Origin: Sphingomonas glaciei
GTDB taxonomy: Bacteria > Pseudomonadota > Alphaproteobacteria > Sphingomonadales > Sphingomonadaceae
Length of the DNA stretch: 64,000 nucleotides
Direction of reading: 5' to 3'
Assembly: GCF_023380025.1 (NCBI RefSeq)
Contig: NZ_CP097253.1
Coordinates: forward strand, 248,001-312,000
Positions 29,111 to 38,357 of this stretch are shown here, in pieces. The position numbers were made by a program, and so were the translations under genes. Below the pieces are notes generated by a model, which was not told the DNA's origin, did no database searches, and worked only from the letters and a program-made list of their open reading frames with translations. Each line of letters starts with the position of its first letter. The first letter of the stretch is position 1.

Positions 29111-29132
29111 GAACATTTCACGACGAATGTTC
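29111..29132. promoter_or_regulatory. inverted repeat in the divergent catabolic promoter region
   Basis: GAACATT-N8-AATGTTC, a perfect 7+7 inverted repeat, sits in the 157-base gap between the hydrolase gene (leftward) and the MFS transporter gene (rightward), 24 bases from the hydrolase start. The IclR regulator encoded at the far end of the operon is the obvious candidate to bind it and control both directions. Confidence 0.6.
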
Positions 29133-29244
29133 CGGTTTGGCAAGCGGAAAAGAAGGCGTGGACAGGCGGCGCATTTTCCGGTGGCTTCGCGATCCGGGAA
29201 CGCCTTCCGGCGCGCCGGGGTGTTTTGAGCAAAAGGACTGTTGA

Positions 29245-30600
29245 ATGGCGACCACGTCGACCAATGCCGAGACGTCTCAGCTTGCGGCCATGCTCGCGCA
29301 GCGGCCGATGAGTCGGCTGCAGATCTTCGCGGTGGCGGTGTCGGTCGCGCTCAACGCGCTCGATGGGTTCGATGTGCTGGCGATCACCTTTGCCGCGCCC
29401 GGGATTGCCCGGGACTGGGGGATCGGCCCCGCGCAGCTTGGAGTCGCCTTGTCCTCTGGTCTGGTCGGGATGGCGCTGGGATCCTTGCTGATCGCGCCGT
29501 TCGGCGATCGCCACGGCCGGCGCCCGCTGATCCTTCTCTGCCTGGTGCTGATGGCCGGCGGCATGGCGCTGACCGCAACCGCCACCGGCATGGTCAGCCT
29601 GTGCATCTGGCGCGTGGTGACCGGCCTTGGGATCGGCGGAATGGTCGCGACCATAAACGCCTATGCGGCCGAATTCGCCAACGAACGCCGACGCGACTTT
29701 TCGGTCGCGGTGATGACCATCGGCTATCCGATCGGCGGGCTGATCGGCGGGTTCGCCGTGGCCGACCTGGTCGAGCCTTATGGCTGGCAGTCGGTGTTCG
29801 TCGTCGGCGCGGTCGCCACTGCGGCCTTCATTCCCCTTGTCTGGTTGAAGCTTCCCGAGTCGCTGGAATATCTGGCCCGGCTCGGCACGCCCGAGGCGCA
29901 GTCGCGGATCGATGTGCTGCTCGATTCCATGGGCCACCCGCGCCTTAGCGGAAGCCTGACCCCGCCGGCCGACAAGGCGCGTGGCGGCAGCTTCGGGGAG
30001 CTTCTCGGCCCGCGCTTCCGCAAGCTTTCACTGATGCTGGTGGCGGCCTATTTCCTCCACATCGTGACCTTCTACTTCTTCTCGGGTTGGCTGCCCAAGC
30101 TGATGAGCGACCTCGGTTTCACCACCCCCGATGCGATCCGCACCTCGGCGCTGATGAGCCTGGGAGGGGTGATCGGCGGCTCGGCGCTGGGCTGGGCGGC
30201 ACCGCGGTTCGGACTGGTGCGGCTGGTCATCCTGTCAATGATCGGCACATCGGTGACCTTCGTCGCCTTTGGCTGGTTCTCGAGCCTCGGGGCGTTGCAG
30301 GCGATCGCCTTTATCGCGGGTTCGTGCGTGTTCGGCGGGATCGTCGGTCTCTACGCCCTGCTGGCCCGCGCCTTTCCGCCCGAATTGCGGGTCACCGGAA
30401 CCGGCTTGGCGATCGGTGTCGGCCGTGCGGGGGCGATCGTCGGGCCCCTGGTCGGCGGTTTCCTGATCGCGGCAGGACTGCGCATCCCGCTGGCGATCGC
30501 GATCATCGGCACGGCGGCGCTGGGCGCGGCGCTGATCCTTGCCTTCTTGCCGCGCCCGACGGCAGCCGCCCCGAAAGCTGCGTTTGGACGGCAGGACTGA
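29245..30600 (+). CDS. MFS transporter, aromatic acid:H+ symporter type
   Basis: 451 residues, 12 predicted membrane segments. The first carries LNALDGFDVLAITFAAP, the Asp-containing signature of the AAHS family (PcaK, VanK, BenK). The loop between segments 2 and 3 has the MFS motif GDRHGRRPLIL. A long cytoplasmic loop in the middle contains TPPADKARGGSFGELLG. Predicted function: proton-coupled import of an aromatic acid across the inner membrane. The ATG has AAGGA nine bases upstream. Its stop codon lies within a CTGACC-UUCG-GGTCAG hairpin (30597-30612), which has no T-run. It is divergent from the operon it most likely feeds. Confidence 0.9.
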   Translation: MATTSTNAETSQLAAMLAQRPMSRLQIFAVAVSVALNALDGFDVLAITFAAPGIARDWGIGPAQLGVALSSGLVGMALGSLLIAPFGDRHGRRPLILLCLVLMAGGMALTATATGMVSLCIWRVVTGLGIGGMVATINAYAAEFANERRRDFSVAVMTIGYPIGGLIGGFAVADLVEPYGWQSVFVVGAVATAAFIPLVWLKLPESLEYLARLGTPEAQSRIDVLLDSMGHPRLSGSLTPPADKARGGSFGELLGPRFRKLSLMLVAAYFLHIVTFYFFSGWLPKLMSDLGFTTPDAIRTSALMSLGGVIGGSALGWAAPRFGLVRLVILSMIGTSVTFVAFGWFSSLGALQAIAFIAGSCVFGGIVGLYALLARAFPPELRVTGTGLAIGVGRAGAIVGPLVGGFLIAAGLRIPLAIAIIGTAALGAALILAFLPRPTAAAPKAAFGRQD

Positions 30601-30645
30601 CCTTCGGGTCAGCAGGCGATAGTGCGGGGCCGCTAGGCATTTGCC

Positions 30646-30663
30646 GCATTGTTGCAGCAATGC
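30646..30663. promoter_or_regulatory. inverted repeat upstream of the large TonB receptor gene
   Basis: GCATTG-N6-CAATGC, perfect 6+6, lies 99 bases before the receptor start in the 161-base gap after the transporter gene. A further ACAATG (30665-30670) repeats half of it. A regulator site is plausible; the boxes do not match the GAACATT repeat at 29111. Confidence 0.35.
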
Positions 30664-30761
30664 CACAATGTCGTGTTCGCGACGTCGCCCGTCATCCGGC
30701 AACTTGGTTTCGTTACTGTCACGTTCTAGCTTTCGGCCGTCACAGAACGGTTAGGAACGTC

Positions 30762-33700
30762 ATGCGCTTCTCAACGACTACCTCAGCCCTTGCTCTGGCC
30801 ATTGCCGCCTTTGCTGCCCAGCCGGTCAGTGCCCAGTCGCAACCCGCCACCCCGCCGGGCGCTCCTGAAAGCTCGCAGCAGGACGACGATCCCTCGGCCA
30901 GTCCCGCCGCCGCCAGCGACACCGAAGCGACCGCGGCCGAAAGCGCTGGTCCGCTTGAAACGGGTGACGGCGGCAACGAGATCGTCGTCACCGGGTCGCG
31001 CATCGCCCGTCCCGAGTTCGCCTTTCCGAACCCGATCCAGGCCTTTACGTCCGAGACTATCGAGCAGTCGGGCGATACCAATATCACCGACTTCCTGACC
31101 GACTCCCCGGCGCTGCTGGGATCAAGCACCAGCGCCGACAATGCCGGCTCCAACACCGGCTCCGCGCTGACGGTCGGCGGCAACTACCTCAACCTGCGCA
31201 ACCTCGGCACCAACCGCACTCTGGTGTTGCTGGACGGGCGTCGTCACGTCGCCGGCGTTCCCGGCACCTCGGCGGTCGACATCAACACCATCCCGCTGGA
31301 GCTGATCGACCGGGTCGACGTCCTCACGGGTGGCACCTCGGCCATTTACGGCGCCGACGGCGTGTCGGGCGTGGTCAACTTCGTGATGAAGCGCGACTTC
31401 GAGGGGCTGCGCATTCGCGGCCAAGCCGGCATCTCGCAGCGCGAGGATGCCGCCACCCGCTACTTCGGGATTACCGCCGGCAAGAACTTCGCCGACGGCC
31501 GCTTCAACCTGACCGGCTCCTACGAATTCGGGCAGGACGACCGCTTCAGCCAGCTGCAGCGCCTGAATTACGGCCGGACCGGACCGACCTTCCGCTTCGT
31601 CGAGAACGAGGATCCGAACAACGACAGCCCCAGCGTTCCCGACTTCGCGCCGCGGCGCGACCTGCGCTGGGCCGACACATCGCCCGGCGGCGCGTTCGAT
31701 CTCGACTTCGATTTCTCGCCGGACTTCACGGGCGAAGGCAAGGTCTACGACCCCGGCACCTACGTCCCCAACACCTTCTTCACGGTGGGGGGGGATTCGA
31801 CCCGGCAGGACATCTATTTCGGTGACTCGCTGCCTCAGAACGAACGGCACATCTTCAATGGCCTGGCGACGTTCGAGTTCAGCCCGGCCTTGCGGGTATT
31901 CGCCGAAGGCAAATACGTCCGCTCCAAGGCGGGCACCTTCCAGCAGCCGATCTACGACCTTTATGTCGTGCTCTACGGCGACAATGCCTTCCTGAACCAG
32001 CGGTTCGGCTCAAACGTCGTCGGCGATGCGCTACTCCTTGGTCGCGACAGCTTCGATTTCGGCATCCGCGAATTTCTTGCCAAGCGGGATACTTATCGCT
32101 CGGTGCTCGGGATCGATGGGAAGATCGGCGACAACCTTCGCTACGAGCTCAGCCATACCTTCGGTCAGGTCGACGCCAAGGGCATCTCGCCCGGGCAGCG
32201 GCTGTCCGACCGTTATTATGCCGCCATCGACGCGGTGGTGAACCCGGCGAACGGGCAGGTCACCTGCCGCATCAACCTGCCGGGCCAAACCCTGATCCAG
32301 AACTTCGGCTACATCGCCAGCCAGCAATATGGCACCTTCAACCCGGCGACGGGCAATTACGAAGGGGCGCCGACCACCTTCCGGCCGGGCGAGTGCAAGC
32401 CGCTCAACATCGTGGGCGAGAATGCGTTCAGCCGCGATGCGCTGGACTGGGTGCTGGACACCGATGTTGCGGAAACCCGCATCCGCCAGAACGTCCTGTC
32501 GGGCTCATTGTCCGGCACCACCGACGGCTTGTTCTCGCTCCCCGGCGGCCCGATCGGCTATGCGCTCGGGGCCGAATATCGCAAGGAGAGCAGCCGCTTC
32601 ACGCCGTCCGCCTTCACCCAGCAGGGTGCCTTCCTCGACAGTTCCTCGGCCCTTCCCGAACGAGGCAGCTTCAACGTCAAGGAAGTGTTCGCCGAGCTCA
32701 ACCTGCCGGTATTCCGCAACGCGTTCCTGGCCGATACGCTGTCAGTCGGCGGCGCGTTCCGTTATTCCGATTACAGCACCATCGGCACCACCAAGACGTG
32801 GAGCGTCAATGGCGTCTACGCGCCAGTTCGCGACATCACCTTCCGCGGCACGATCAGCCAGGCGGTGCGCGCGCCGAACCTCGGCGAATTGTTCGGCGCA
32901 CCCGCGGGGACCTTCGAGTTCATTCCCGATCCGTGCGGTATCGACCGGATCACCGACGGCGCGTCCTTCCGCCAGGCCAATTGCCTCGCCGCGCTGAGCG
33001 CTCTCGGGATCACCCCCTCGACCTTCGATCCCAATGGCGATCCGATCTCACCGACGGGAACCGCGCAGAAAGGCCGCACCAGCGGCAATCGTAACCTCAG
33101 GGAGGAAACGGCCCGGACCTGGACCGCCGGCGGCGTGCTTCGCCCGCGCTTCCTGCCCGGCCTGCAGCTGGCGGCGGACTGGTACGACATCCGCATCCGC
33201 GACGCCGTCAACACGCCGGCCGCGGCGCAGGTGGCGGAGCTTTGCTACGACCAGCCGACGCTCGCCAACGCCTTCTGCGCGCAGATCTCGCGCGATCCGC
33301 TAACCGGCTATTTCAGCGACTTTACCGTGTCGCCGGCCAACGTCGCCAACTTCGACACCGAGGGTCTCGACATTGCCCTCAACTACCGCCTCCAGCCGGG
33401 CGGCGGACTCGGAAGCTTCAACTTCCGAGTGAACGGCAACTATCTGCACAAGCTGGAATTCATCCCTAGCCCGGGGGCAGAGGTCGACAACGACCGCAGC
33501 GAGGCGGGTGCGCCCAAGTATAGCGCCACCGGTGACATCACCTGGTCGCTCGGCGGGTTGACCCTCAACTATGGCGTCAACTGGTTCGCCAAGTCCCTGC
33601 GCTTCAGCAACGAGCGCACGCGCGACGATCCCGACATCGTCGCTCCCGAATATCTCTACTTCAAGGAACGCTGGGAGCATGAGATACAAGCGTCGTTCAA

Positions 33701-33836
33701 TGTGAACAGGCAGTTCAATATTTATGGGGGCGTGAACAATCTGTTCGACACGAAGCCCGATATCGGATCGTCGTCCTACCCGGTCAGTTCGGTCGGGCGC
33801 TTCTTCTATGTCGGGGTGAAGGCCAAGGTCTTCTAA
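30762..33836 (+). CDS. large TonB-dependent receptor
   Basis: 1024 residues from ATG 30762 (AGGA eight bases upstream). The same frame is open back to 30087, but that part is an antisense-like extension across the transporter gene. Signal peptide (about 1-24, ending VSA), a Pro/Ala/Glu-rich spacer, TonB box EIVVTGSRI (about 72-80), and a plug of the sphingomonad/xanthomonad type (LNLRNLGTNRTLVLLDGRRH; VDVLTGGTSAIYGADGVSGVVNF). The barrel ends in FFYVGVKAKVF. Plugs with LLDGRRH and TGGTSAIYGADGVSG are common in receptors for carbohydrates, peptides or plant-derived organics rather than iron. Located downstream of the aromatic transporter and ended by a strong terminator. Confidence 0.92.
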   Translation: MRFSTTTSALALAIAAFAAQPVSAQSQPATPPGAPESSQQDDDPSASPAAASDTEATAAESAGPLETGDGGNEIVVTGSRIARPEFAFPNPIQAFTSETIEQSGDTNITDFLTDSPALLGSSTSADNAGSNTGSALTVGGNYLNLRNLGTNRTLVLLDGRRHVAGVPGTSAVDINTIPLELIDRVDVLTGGTSAIYGADGVSGVVNFVMKRDFEGLRIRGQAGISQREDAATRYFGITAGKNFADGRFNLTGSYEFGQDDRFSQLQRLNYGRTGPTFRFVENEDPNNDSPSVPDFAPRRDLRWADTSPGGAFDLDFDFSPDFTGEGKVYDPGTYVPNTFFTVGGDSTRQDIYFGDSLPQNERHIFNGLATFEFSPALRVFAEGKYVRSKAGTFQQPIYDLYVVLYGDNAFLNQRFGSNVVGDALLLGRDSFDFGIREFLAKRDTYRSVLGIDGKIGDNLRYELSHTFGQVDAKGISPGQRLSDRYYAAIDAVVNPANGQVTCRINLPGQTLIQNFGYIASQQYGTFNPATGNYEGAPTTFRPGECKPLNIVGENAFSRDALDWVLDTDVAETRIRQNVLSGSLSGTTDGLFSLPGGPIGYALGAEYRKESSRFTPSAFTQQGAFLDSSSALPERGSFNVKEVFAELNLPVFRNAFLADTLSVGGAFRYSDYSTIGTTKTWSVNGVYAPVRDITFRGTISQAVRAPNLGELFGAPAGTFEFIPDPCGIDRITDGASFRQANCLAALSALGITPSTFDPNGDPISPTGTAQKGRTSGNRNLREETARTWTAGGVLRPRFLPGLQLAADWYDIRIRDAVNTPAAAQVAELCYDQPTLANAFCAQISRDPLTGYFSDFTVSPANVANFDTEGLDIALNYRLQPGGGLGSFNFRVNGNYLHKLEFIPSPGAEVDNDRSEAGAPKYSATGDITWSLGGLTLNYGVNWFAKSLRFSNERTRDDPDIVAPEYLYFKERWEHEIQASFNVNRQFNIYGGVNNLFDTKPDIGSSSYPVSSVGRFFYVGVKAKVF

Positions 33837-33859
33837 CCCGGATCATCGCACGGGAGAGG

Positions 33860-33889
33860 GGGCGTGCCGGCGATCGGCGCGCCCTTTTT
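33860..33889 (+). terminator. rho-independent terminator after the TonB receptor gene
   Basis: A 10-bp stem (GGGCGTGCCG with CGGCGCGCCC, one G-U pair; 33860-33869 and 33875-33884) with a GCGAT loop is followed directly by five T. It starts 24 bases after the stop codon and is the most canonical terminator in the window. Confidence 0.88.
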
Positions 33890-33962
33890 CTTGGGCGTGT
33901 ACCTGCCGCCTCCGCCAGCTTATGACTTGCGAATGCTTCTCAATAGCGCCTAAGGGCGCAGC

Positions 33963-35135
33963 ATGAAGCGGTCAGCGGTTCGAGCCTGGTATCTGGTCCA
34001 CAAGTGGACGAGCCTCGTCTGCACCCTGTTCCTGTTGATGCTGTGCCTGACCGGCCTGCCGCTGATCTTTCATGACGAGATCGAAGGAGCGCTAGGCGGA
34101 CCGCCGCCGCTGGCCGGTCCGGCGTCCTCCTCCACCGCGCCCGGCCTGCTGCCGCTAGACGCCATGCTCGGCCGCGCGCTGGCCGAGCGGCCGGGCGAGG
34201 TGCCGCTATACATGGCCTTCGACAACGAAAGCCCGCTGCTGACCGTCACCACCGGGCCGGCGCCGGACGCCCCCGAATCGCAAATGACGCTGATGCTGTT
34301 CGACCGCACGAACGGCCGCCTCGTCGCTCCGCCGGGCGAGGAGGGCATCATGGAGTTCCTGCTCCAGCTTCACACCGACCTGTTCCTGGGCCTGCCGGGA
34401 ATGCTGTTTCTCGGCGCGATGGGCGTGCTGTTCGTGGCGGCGCTGGTGTCGGGCGTGGTCCTCTACGCGCCGTTCATGCGCAAGCTCGATTTCGGCACGT
34501 TGCGCACGGGGCGCAGCCGCCGGCTTAAGTGGCTCGACTGGCACAATCTGCTCGGCATCACCGCGCTGGCGTGGATGACGGTGGTCGGTGCGACCGGGAT
34601 TATCAATGCGCTGGCCACGCCGCTGGTCGACAATTGGCGTAACGGCGCGCTGGCGGAGATGACCGGGCTGGAGACCGGAGCCGCGCCGTTGTCGCCGTCG
34701 CGCTACGGCTCGCTCGACAAGGCGATGGCCTCGGCCCGCGCAGCGCTGCCAGGCAACGATCCGCAGTTCATCGCCTTTCCGGGCGGAAGCTACAGCAGCG
34801 GGCACCATTATGCCGTCTTCTTCCAGGGCGACACGCCGCTGACCAAACGGTTGCTGACCCCGGCATTGATCGATGCCGAGACCGGCCGCCTGACCGACGT
34901 CCGGCCGATGCCGCTGAGCATGAAGGCGCTGCAGCTCAGCCAGCCGCTCCATTTCGGCGACTATGGCGGCCTTCCGCTCAAATTGCTGTGGGCGGCGCTG
35001 ACCCTGTTCACCATCGTGGTGCTCGGATCCGGGGTCTATCTGTGGCTGGGCCGTCGCCACGCCCCGTTGTCGATGCGGCTGGCGGAAGTCACCAGCGGCG
35101 GGCGGATCGAACCCGCCCCAAGCCCCGCCGAATGA
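33963..35135 (+). CDS. PepSY-domain membrane protein of iron uptake
   Basis: 390 residues with four hydrophobic segments. The first (VHKWTSLVCTLFLLMLCLTGLPLIF) has the HKW and TG-LP features of the PepSY_TM family. A pair of segments lies around residues 140-170 and 190-220 (LDWHNLLGITALAWMTVVGATGIIN) and one is C-terminal (LWAALTLFTIVVLGSGVYLWL). Members are found next to siderophore receptor genes, and several are inner-membrane ferric-siderophore reductases. That fits here: a siderophore-type receptor follows. Its TGA overlaps the next ATG by four bases. Confidence 0.88.
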   Translation: MKRSAVRAWYLVHKWTSLVCTLFLLMLCLTGLPLIFHDEIEGALGGPPPLAGPASSSTAPGLLPLDAMLGRALAERPGEVPLYMAFDNESPLLTVTTGPAPDAPESQMTLMLFDRTNGRLVAPPGEEGIMEFLLQLHTDLFLGLPGMLFLGAMGVLFVAALVSGVVLYAPFMRKLDFGTLRTGRSRRLKWLDWHNLLGITALAWMTVVGATGIINALATPLVDNWRNGALAEMTGLETGAAPLSPSRYGSLDKAMASARAALPGNDPQFIAFPGGSYSSGHHYAVFFQGDTPLTKRLLTPALIDAETGRLTDVRPMPLSMKALQLSQPLHFGDYGGLPLKLLWAALTLFTIVVLGSGVYLWLGRRHAPLSMRLAEVTSGGRIEPAPSPAE

Positions 35136-35314
35136 TCCGTTCTACCTTTGCCCTGCCGGCCATCCTGGCCCTGCTCAGCCTCGCCGGCCTTGTCTCCGCG
35201 CTGACCGGCGACGGCTGGCGCGATTTCGTCTCCTGGGCGGTGCTGTCGATGCCGCTCCTCGCCACTGTCTGGGCGGTCGCCCGCCGCTCTTCCCGAAAGG
35301 ATCAATCCAAGTGA
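35132..35314 (+). CDS. 60-residue two-helix membrane protein
   Basis: A small protein between two iron-uptake genes. Two hydrophobic segments (FALPAILALLSLAGLVSAL, about 5-23, and FVSWAVLSMPLLATVWAV, about 33-50) flank a short GDGWRD loop; the C-terminus is basic (RRSSRKDQSK). It overlaps both neighbours by four bases (ATGA before, GTGA after), so all three are translationally coupled. Small proteins of this kind commonly separate PepSY and receptor genes in sphingomonads. No function is established; it may be a partner of the PepSY protein. Confidence 0.8.
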   Translation: MIRSTFALPAILALLSLAGLVSALTGDGWRDFVSWAVLSMPLLATVWAVARRSSRKDQSK

Positions 35315-37446
35315 ACTTCCGCCTGCTCCTGCTCGCGTCCGTCGCCGCGCCCATGCCCGCGCTTGCCCAGCAAGCCGCGGAGCCGACCGGCCAGGAGGTG
35401 GTCGTCACCGCTCAGCGCAACAACCAGACGCAGGTCCGTCGCGAAGGGCAGGTCGGCATCCTTGGCGACAAGGCTGCGGAGGACGTGCCGTTCAGCATCC
35501 GCAGCTATTCGGACACGCTGATCACCAACCAGCAGCCGCAGACGCTGGGCCAGGTGCTCGAGAACGACCCCACCATCCGCACCAGCTACGGCTTCGGCAA
35601 TGCGTCCGAGCAGTTCGTCATCCGCGGCTTCACCCTGTTCGGGGACGATGTCGCGCTGGACGGCCTGTACGGCATTACCCCGCGCCAGCTGGTCGCGCCC
35701 GAGCTTTACGACAGCGTCCAGGTGCTGGGCGGCGCGACCGCCTTCCTCAACGGTGCCGCGCCGGGCGGATCGGGAATCGGGGGAAGCATCAACTTGGTGC
35801 CCAAGCGCGCCGGGCGCGACCTGACCCGCGCCACCGCCAGCTATCTGTCCGACGGCCATGTCGGGGCCAGCTTCGACGTCGCGCGGCGATTCGGGGGAGG
35901 GGCCTGGGGCGTCAGGCTCAACGGCGCCTATCGCCGGGGCGAGGTGGCGATCAGCGACGAAAACCGCCGGGCGGCCGTGCTGGGCGCCGGGCTCGACTAT
36001 CGCGGCGCGGATGTCCGCCTGTCGCTCGACCTCGGCTACCAGAAGATCCGGGTCGAGCAGCTCCGTCCCAAGGTGACGGTCACCGGCTTCATCCCGCGCG
36101 TGCCCGAGGCCGACGCCAATTATGCCCAGCCATGGACCTATACCGAACTCGAGGATCTGTTCGGCATCGCCCGCGCCGAATGGGACGCGGCCGACAATGT
36201 CCTCGTCTATGTTCAGGCCGGCGCCCGCGACGGGTCGGAAGAGGGGATTTACGGCGGGATCACCGTGACCGGCGCCGACGGCAGCGCGACCGGATCGGCC
36301 TCGTTCGTGCCGCGCACCGACAATAATGAGGCGGGGCAGGCGGGCGTGCGGGCGAAGCTGGTCGTGGCCGGCACCACGCATGAATTGAACGCAGGGGTCA
36401 GCCATGTGCGGCAGGTGAACCGCAATGCGTTCGATTTCCTCGGCGGGTTCGCGGGTTATGCCACCAATCTGTACGACACGCCTGCGGTGCCGCTTCCGGG
36501 GACCGGGTTCGTCGGGGGCGACCTGGAGAATCCCTATCCGATCGGCCGGGCGCGGCTGACCAGTTTCTTCGTGTCGGACACGATCGGATTTGCCCGCGAC
36601 CGCGTGCTGCTGACCGCCGGGCTTCGCCACCAGCAGATCAGGGTCAAGGGCTATGACTATTACGACGGGGGATCGCTGACGAGCGAGTATAACCAAAGCG
36701 CGGTTACACCGGTCGTTGGGCTAGTGGTGAAGCCTCGTGACGGGCTGTCGCTGTTCGCCAACCGGATCGAGGGATTGCAGCAGGGCGCCACCGCGCCGGT
36801 CGATCCCACGCTCAGCAACCCGGGCGAAGTGTTCGCGCCGGTGAAGTCGGTGCAATATGAGATCGGGGCCAAGGCCAGGATCGGTCGGCTGAACGGCAGC
36901 ATCGCCGCCTTTCGGATCACCCGTCCGACCGCCTTCGCAGTGCCCGATGCCGCCAACCCCGGGCTGCTCCGCTTCGGGCAGTTTGGCGACCAGCGCAACC
37001 AGGGGGTCGAGCTGACGGTGGACGGGGAGCTGAGCCCGGGGCTGCGGCTGATCGCCGGCGGGTCGTGGATCGACGCGGAGCTGCGCCGGACGCCAGGAGG
37101 ACTGCAGGACGGCAGGGACGCGCCGGGAGTGCCCAACCTCCTCGCCAATGCCAATGTCGAATGGGACGTGCCGGCGCTGAGCGGGCTGACGCTGACCGGG
37201 CGGGTGGTCGCCACCGGCAAGCAGCCGGTCGACGCCGCCAATACGCTGGAGATCGGCGGGTGGACCCGGTTCGATCTGGGCGCGCGCTATGTCGCGCTGG
37301 TCGCCGACCGGCCGCTGACCCTTCGTGCGGGCGTCGATAATGTGGCGAACAGGCGTTACTGGGCGTCGGCGTTCGAGACCTTCGGCACCTCGCTGCTGCA
37401 GGGCCAGCCGCGAACCGTCCGCTTCTCCGCCTCGATGGACTTCTGA
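35311..37446 (+). CDS. TonB-dependent siderophore receptor
   Basis: 711 residues from GTG 35311. Signal peptide (about 1-20, ending LAQ), TonB box EVVVTAQR (about 29-36), and a plug with GQVLENDPTIRTSYGFGN, EQFVIRGF and DGLYGITPRQ, then VQVLGGATAFLNGAAPGGSGIGGSINLVPKR, the pattern of ferric-siderophore receptors (FhuA/FpvA-like). The barrel ends in RFSASMDF. Shorter than the catabolic receptors in this window, as expected for siderophore uptake. Coupled to the PepSY and small membrane protein genes upstream. No Fur-box-like palindrome stood out in the 73 bases between the terminator at 33889 and the first gene. Confidence 0.92.
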   Translation: MNFRLLLLASVAAPMPALAQQAAEPTGQEVVVTAQRNNQTQVRREGQVGILGDKAAEDVPFSIRSYSDTLITNQQPQTLGQVLENDPTIRTSYGFGNASEQFVIRGFTLFGDDVALDGLYGITPRQLVAPELYDSVQVLGGATAFLNGAAPGGSGIGGSINLVPKRAGRDLTRATASYLSDGHVGASFDVARRFGGGAWGVRLNGAYRRGEVAISDENRRAAVLGAGLDYRGADVRLSLDLGYQKIRVEQLRPKVTVTGFIPRVPEADANYAQPWTYTELEDLFGIARAEWDAADNVLVYVQAGARDGSEEGIYGGITVTGADGSATGSASFVPRTDNNEAGQAGVRAKLVVAGTTHELNAGVSHVRQVNRNAFDFLGGFAGYATNLYDTPAVPLPGTGFVGGDLENPYPIGRARLTSFFVSDTIGFARDRVLLTAGLRHQQIRVKGYDYYDGGSLTSEYNQSAVTPVVGLVVKPRDGLSLFANRIEGLQQGATAPVDPTLSNPGEVFAPVKSVQYEIGAKARIGRLNGSIAAFRITRPTAFAVPDAANPGLLRFGQFGDQRNQGVELTVDGELSPGLRLIAGGSWIDAELRRTPGGLQDGRDAPGVPNLLANANVEWDVPALSGLTLTGRVVATGKQPVDAANTLEIGGWTRFDLGARYVALVADRPLTLRAGVDNVANRRYWASAFETFGTSLLQGQPRTVRFSASMDF

Positions 37447-37571
37447 TTGGCGGCGGGCGACGCTTGACATCGGTCGCGGCTTGGAACCCTTTAATGCCCC
37501 GCGACATTAACCATGTTGAAAGAAGGTCGGTGGGATAGGGGCGTTTGGCTGTTGGGAATCAGGACAGGCGC

Positions 37572-38357
37572 GTGACCATATTCCGTCATCCTCTGGTTCG
37601 TTCGGTGAACGACCAACTCCATGCCCGCTCGCTGACCCTGCTGTCGGGGCTTGAGAATAATCTCGCGCCGATCGCCATCTGGTGGATGACCGTGGTCGCG
37701 CTGGCCGCCGCCTTGCGGGTGGCGGTCAGTCCGCTGGCTTCCGTGGGTCCCGCCAGCATCGCGCCTTACCTTCTGCTGGTGTGCGCGCCGGCGGCGAGCT
37801 TCCTGCTGGCGCTGCGCTGGTTCGCCGACGGACCGGTGATGCCGCAGCCGAGCCTGCGCCTGGCGCGGGTCGGGCGCTGGCGCGACGTGCCGCGGGCGGA
37901 GGCGGAGCGTCACCGGCTGTACGGCACCAGCGGGATCATGGTCAGCCTGCTGATCGGCATGCTGATGAACGTGCCGGTTCGGGCCGCCGAATATCTGGTC
38001 ACCATGCCGGCTATCCCACCGCACGTGCCCGGCTGGCTAGGCGTGCTTCACCAGGCGATGACGCTGGACGTGGTGATCCTCAGCAGCCTGTATGTCGTGG
38101 CCTTCGCCATGGCCCTGCGCCGGGCACCGATATTCCCGCGCTTCCTGCTGTTCGTGTGGCTTGTCGACGTCTGCGCGCAGCTGCTGATCGCCCAGGCGGT
38201 GATGGCGACGGCGGTGCCGGCGAATGTTGCGGCCTCGCTTCACGAGCTGCTGCAGGGGAACATCACCAAGGTCGCGATCAGTGTCAGCCTGTGGCTGCCC
38301 TACCTGCTGCTGTCGACCCGCGTGAACGTCACTTTTCGCCACCGGGTGCCGCGCTAA
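37572..38357 (+). CDS. multi-spanning membrane protein, DUF2569-like C-terminus
   Basis: 261 residues from GTG 37572 (AGGA seven bases before); a TTG at 37545 would add nine. About six hydrophobic segments. The second half resembles DUF2569 membrane proteins: LLFVWLVDVCAQLLIAQ, then a final segment ending LWLPYLLLSTRVNVTF, a W-x-PY...S-x-RV-x-x-TF ending typical of that family. Function of the family is unknown. It stands alone between the siderophore receptor and the pilin gene. A TTAACCAT (37507-37514), similar to a CtrA half-site, lies upstream. Confidence 0.7.
   Translation: MTIFRHPLVRSVNDQLHARSLTLLSGLENNLAPIAIWWMTVVALAAALRVAVSPLASVGPASIAPYLLLVCAPAASFLLALRWFADGPVMPQPSLRLARVGRWRDVPRAEAERHRLYGTSGIMVSLLIGMLMNVPVRAAEYLVTMPAIPPHVPGWLGVLHQAMTLDVVILSSLYVVAFAMALRRAPIFPRFLLFVWLVDVCAQLLIAQAVMATAVPANVAASLHELLQGNITKVAISVSLWLPYLLLSTRVNVTFRHRVPR

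Noticed and set aside
30597..30612. UUCG-loop hairpin at the MFS stop codon as a terminator
   Set aside because: Only six base pairs and no T-run follows; it overlaps the stop codon.
30087..30761. N-terminal extension giving a 1249-residue TonB receptor
   Set aside because: It runs through the end of the MFS transporter gene in another frame; the signal peptide and ribosome-binding site are at 30762.
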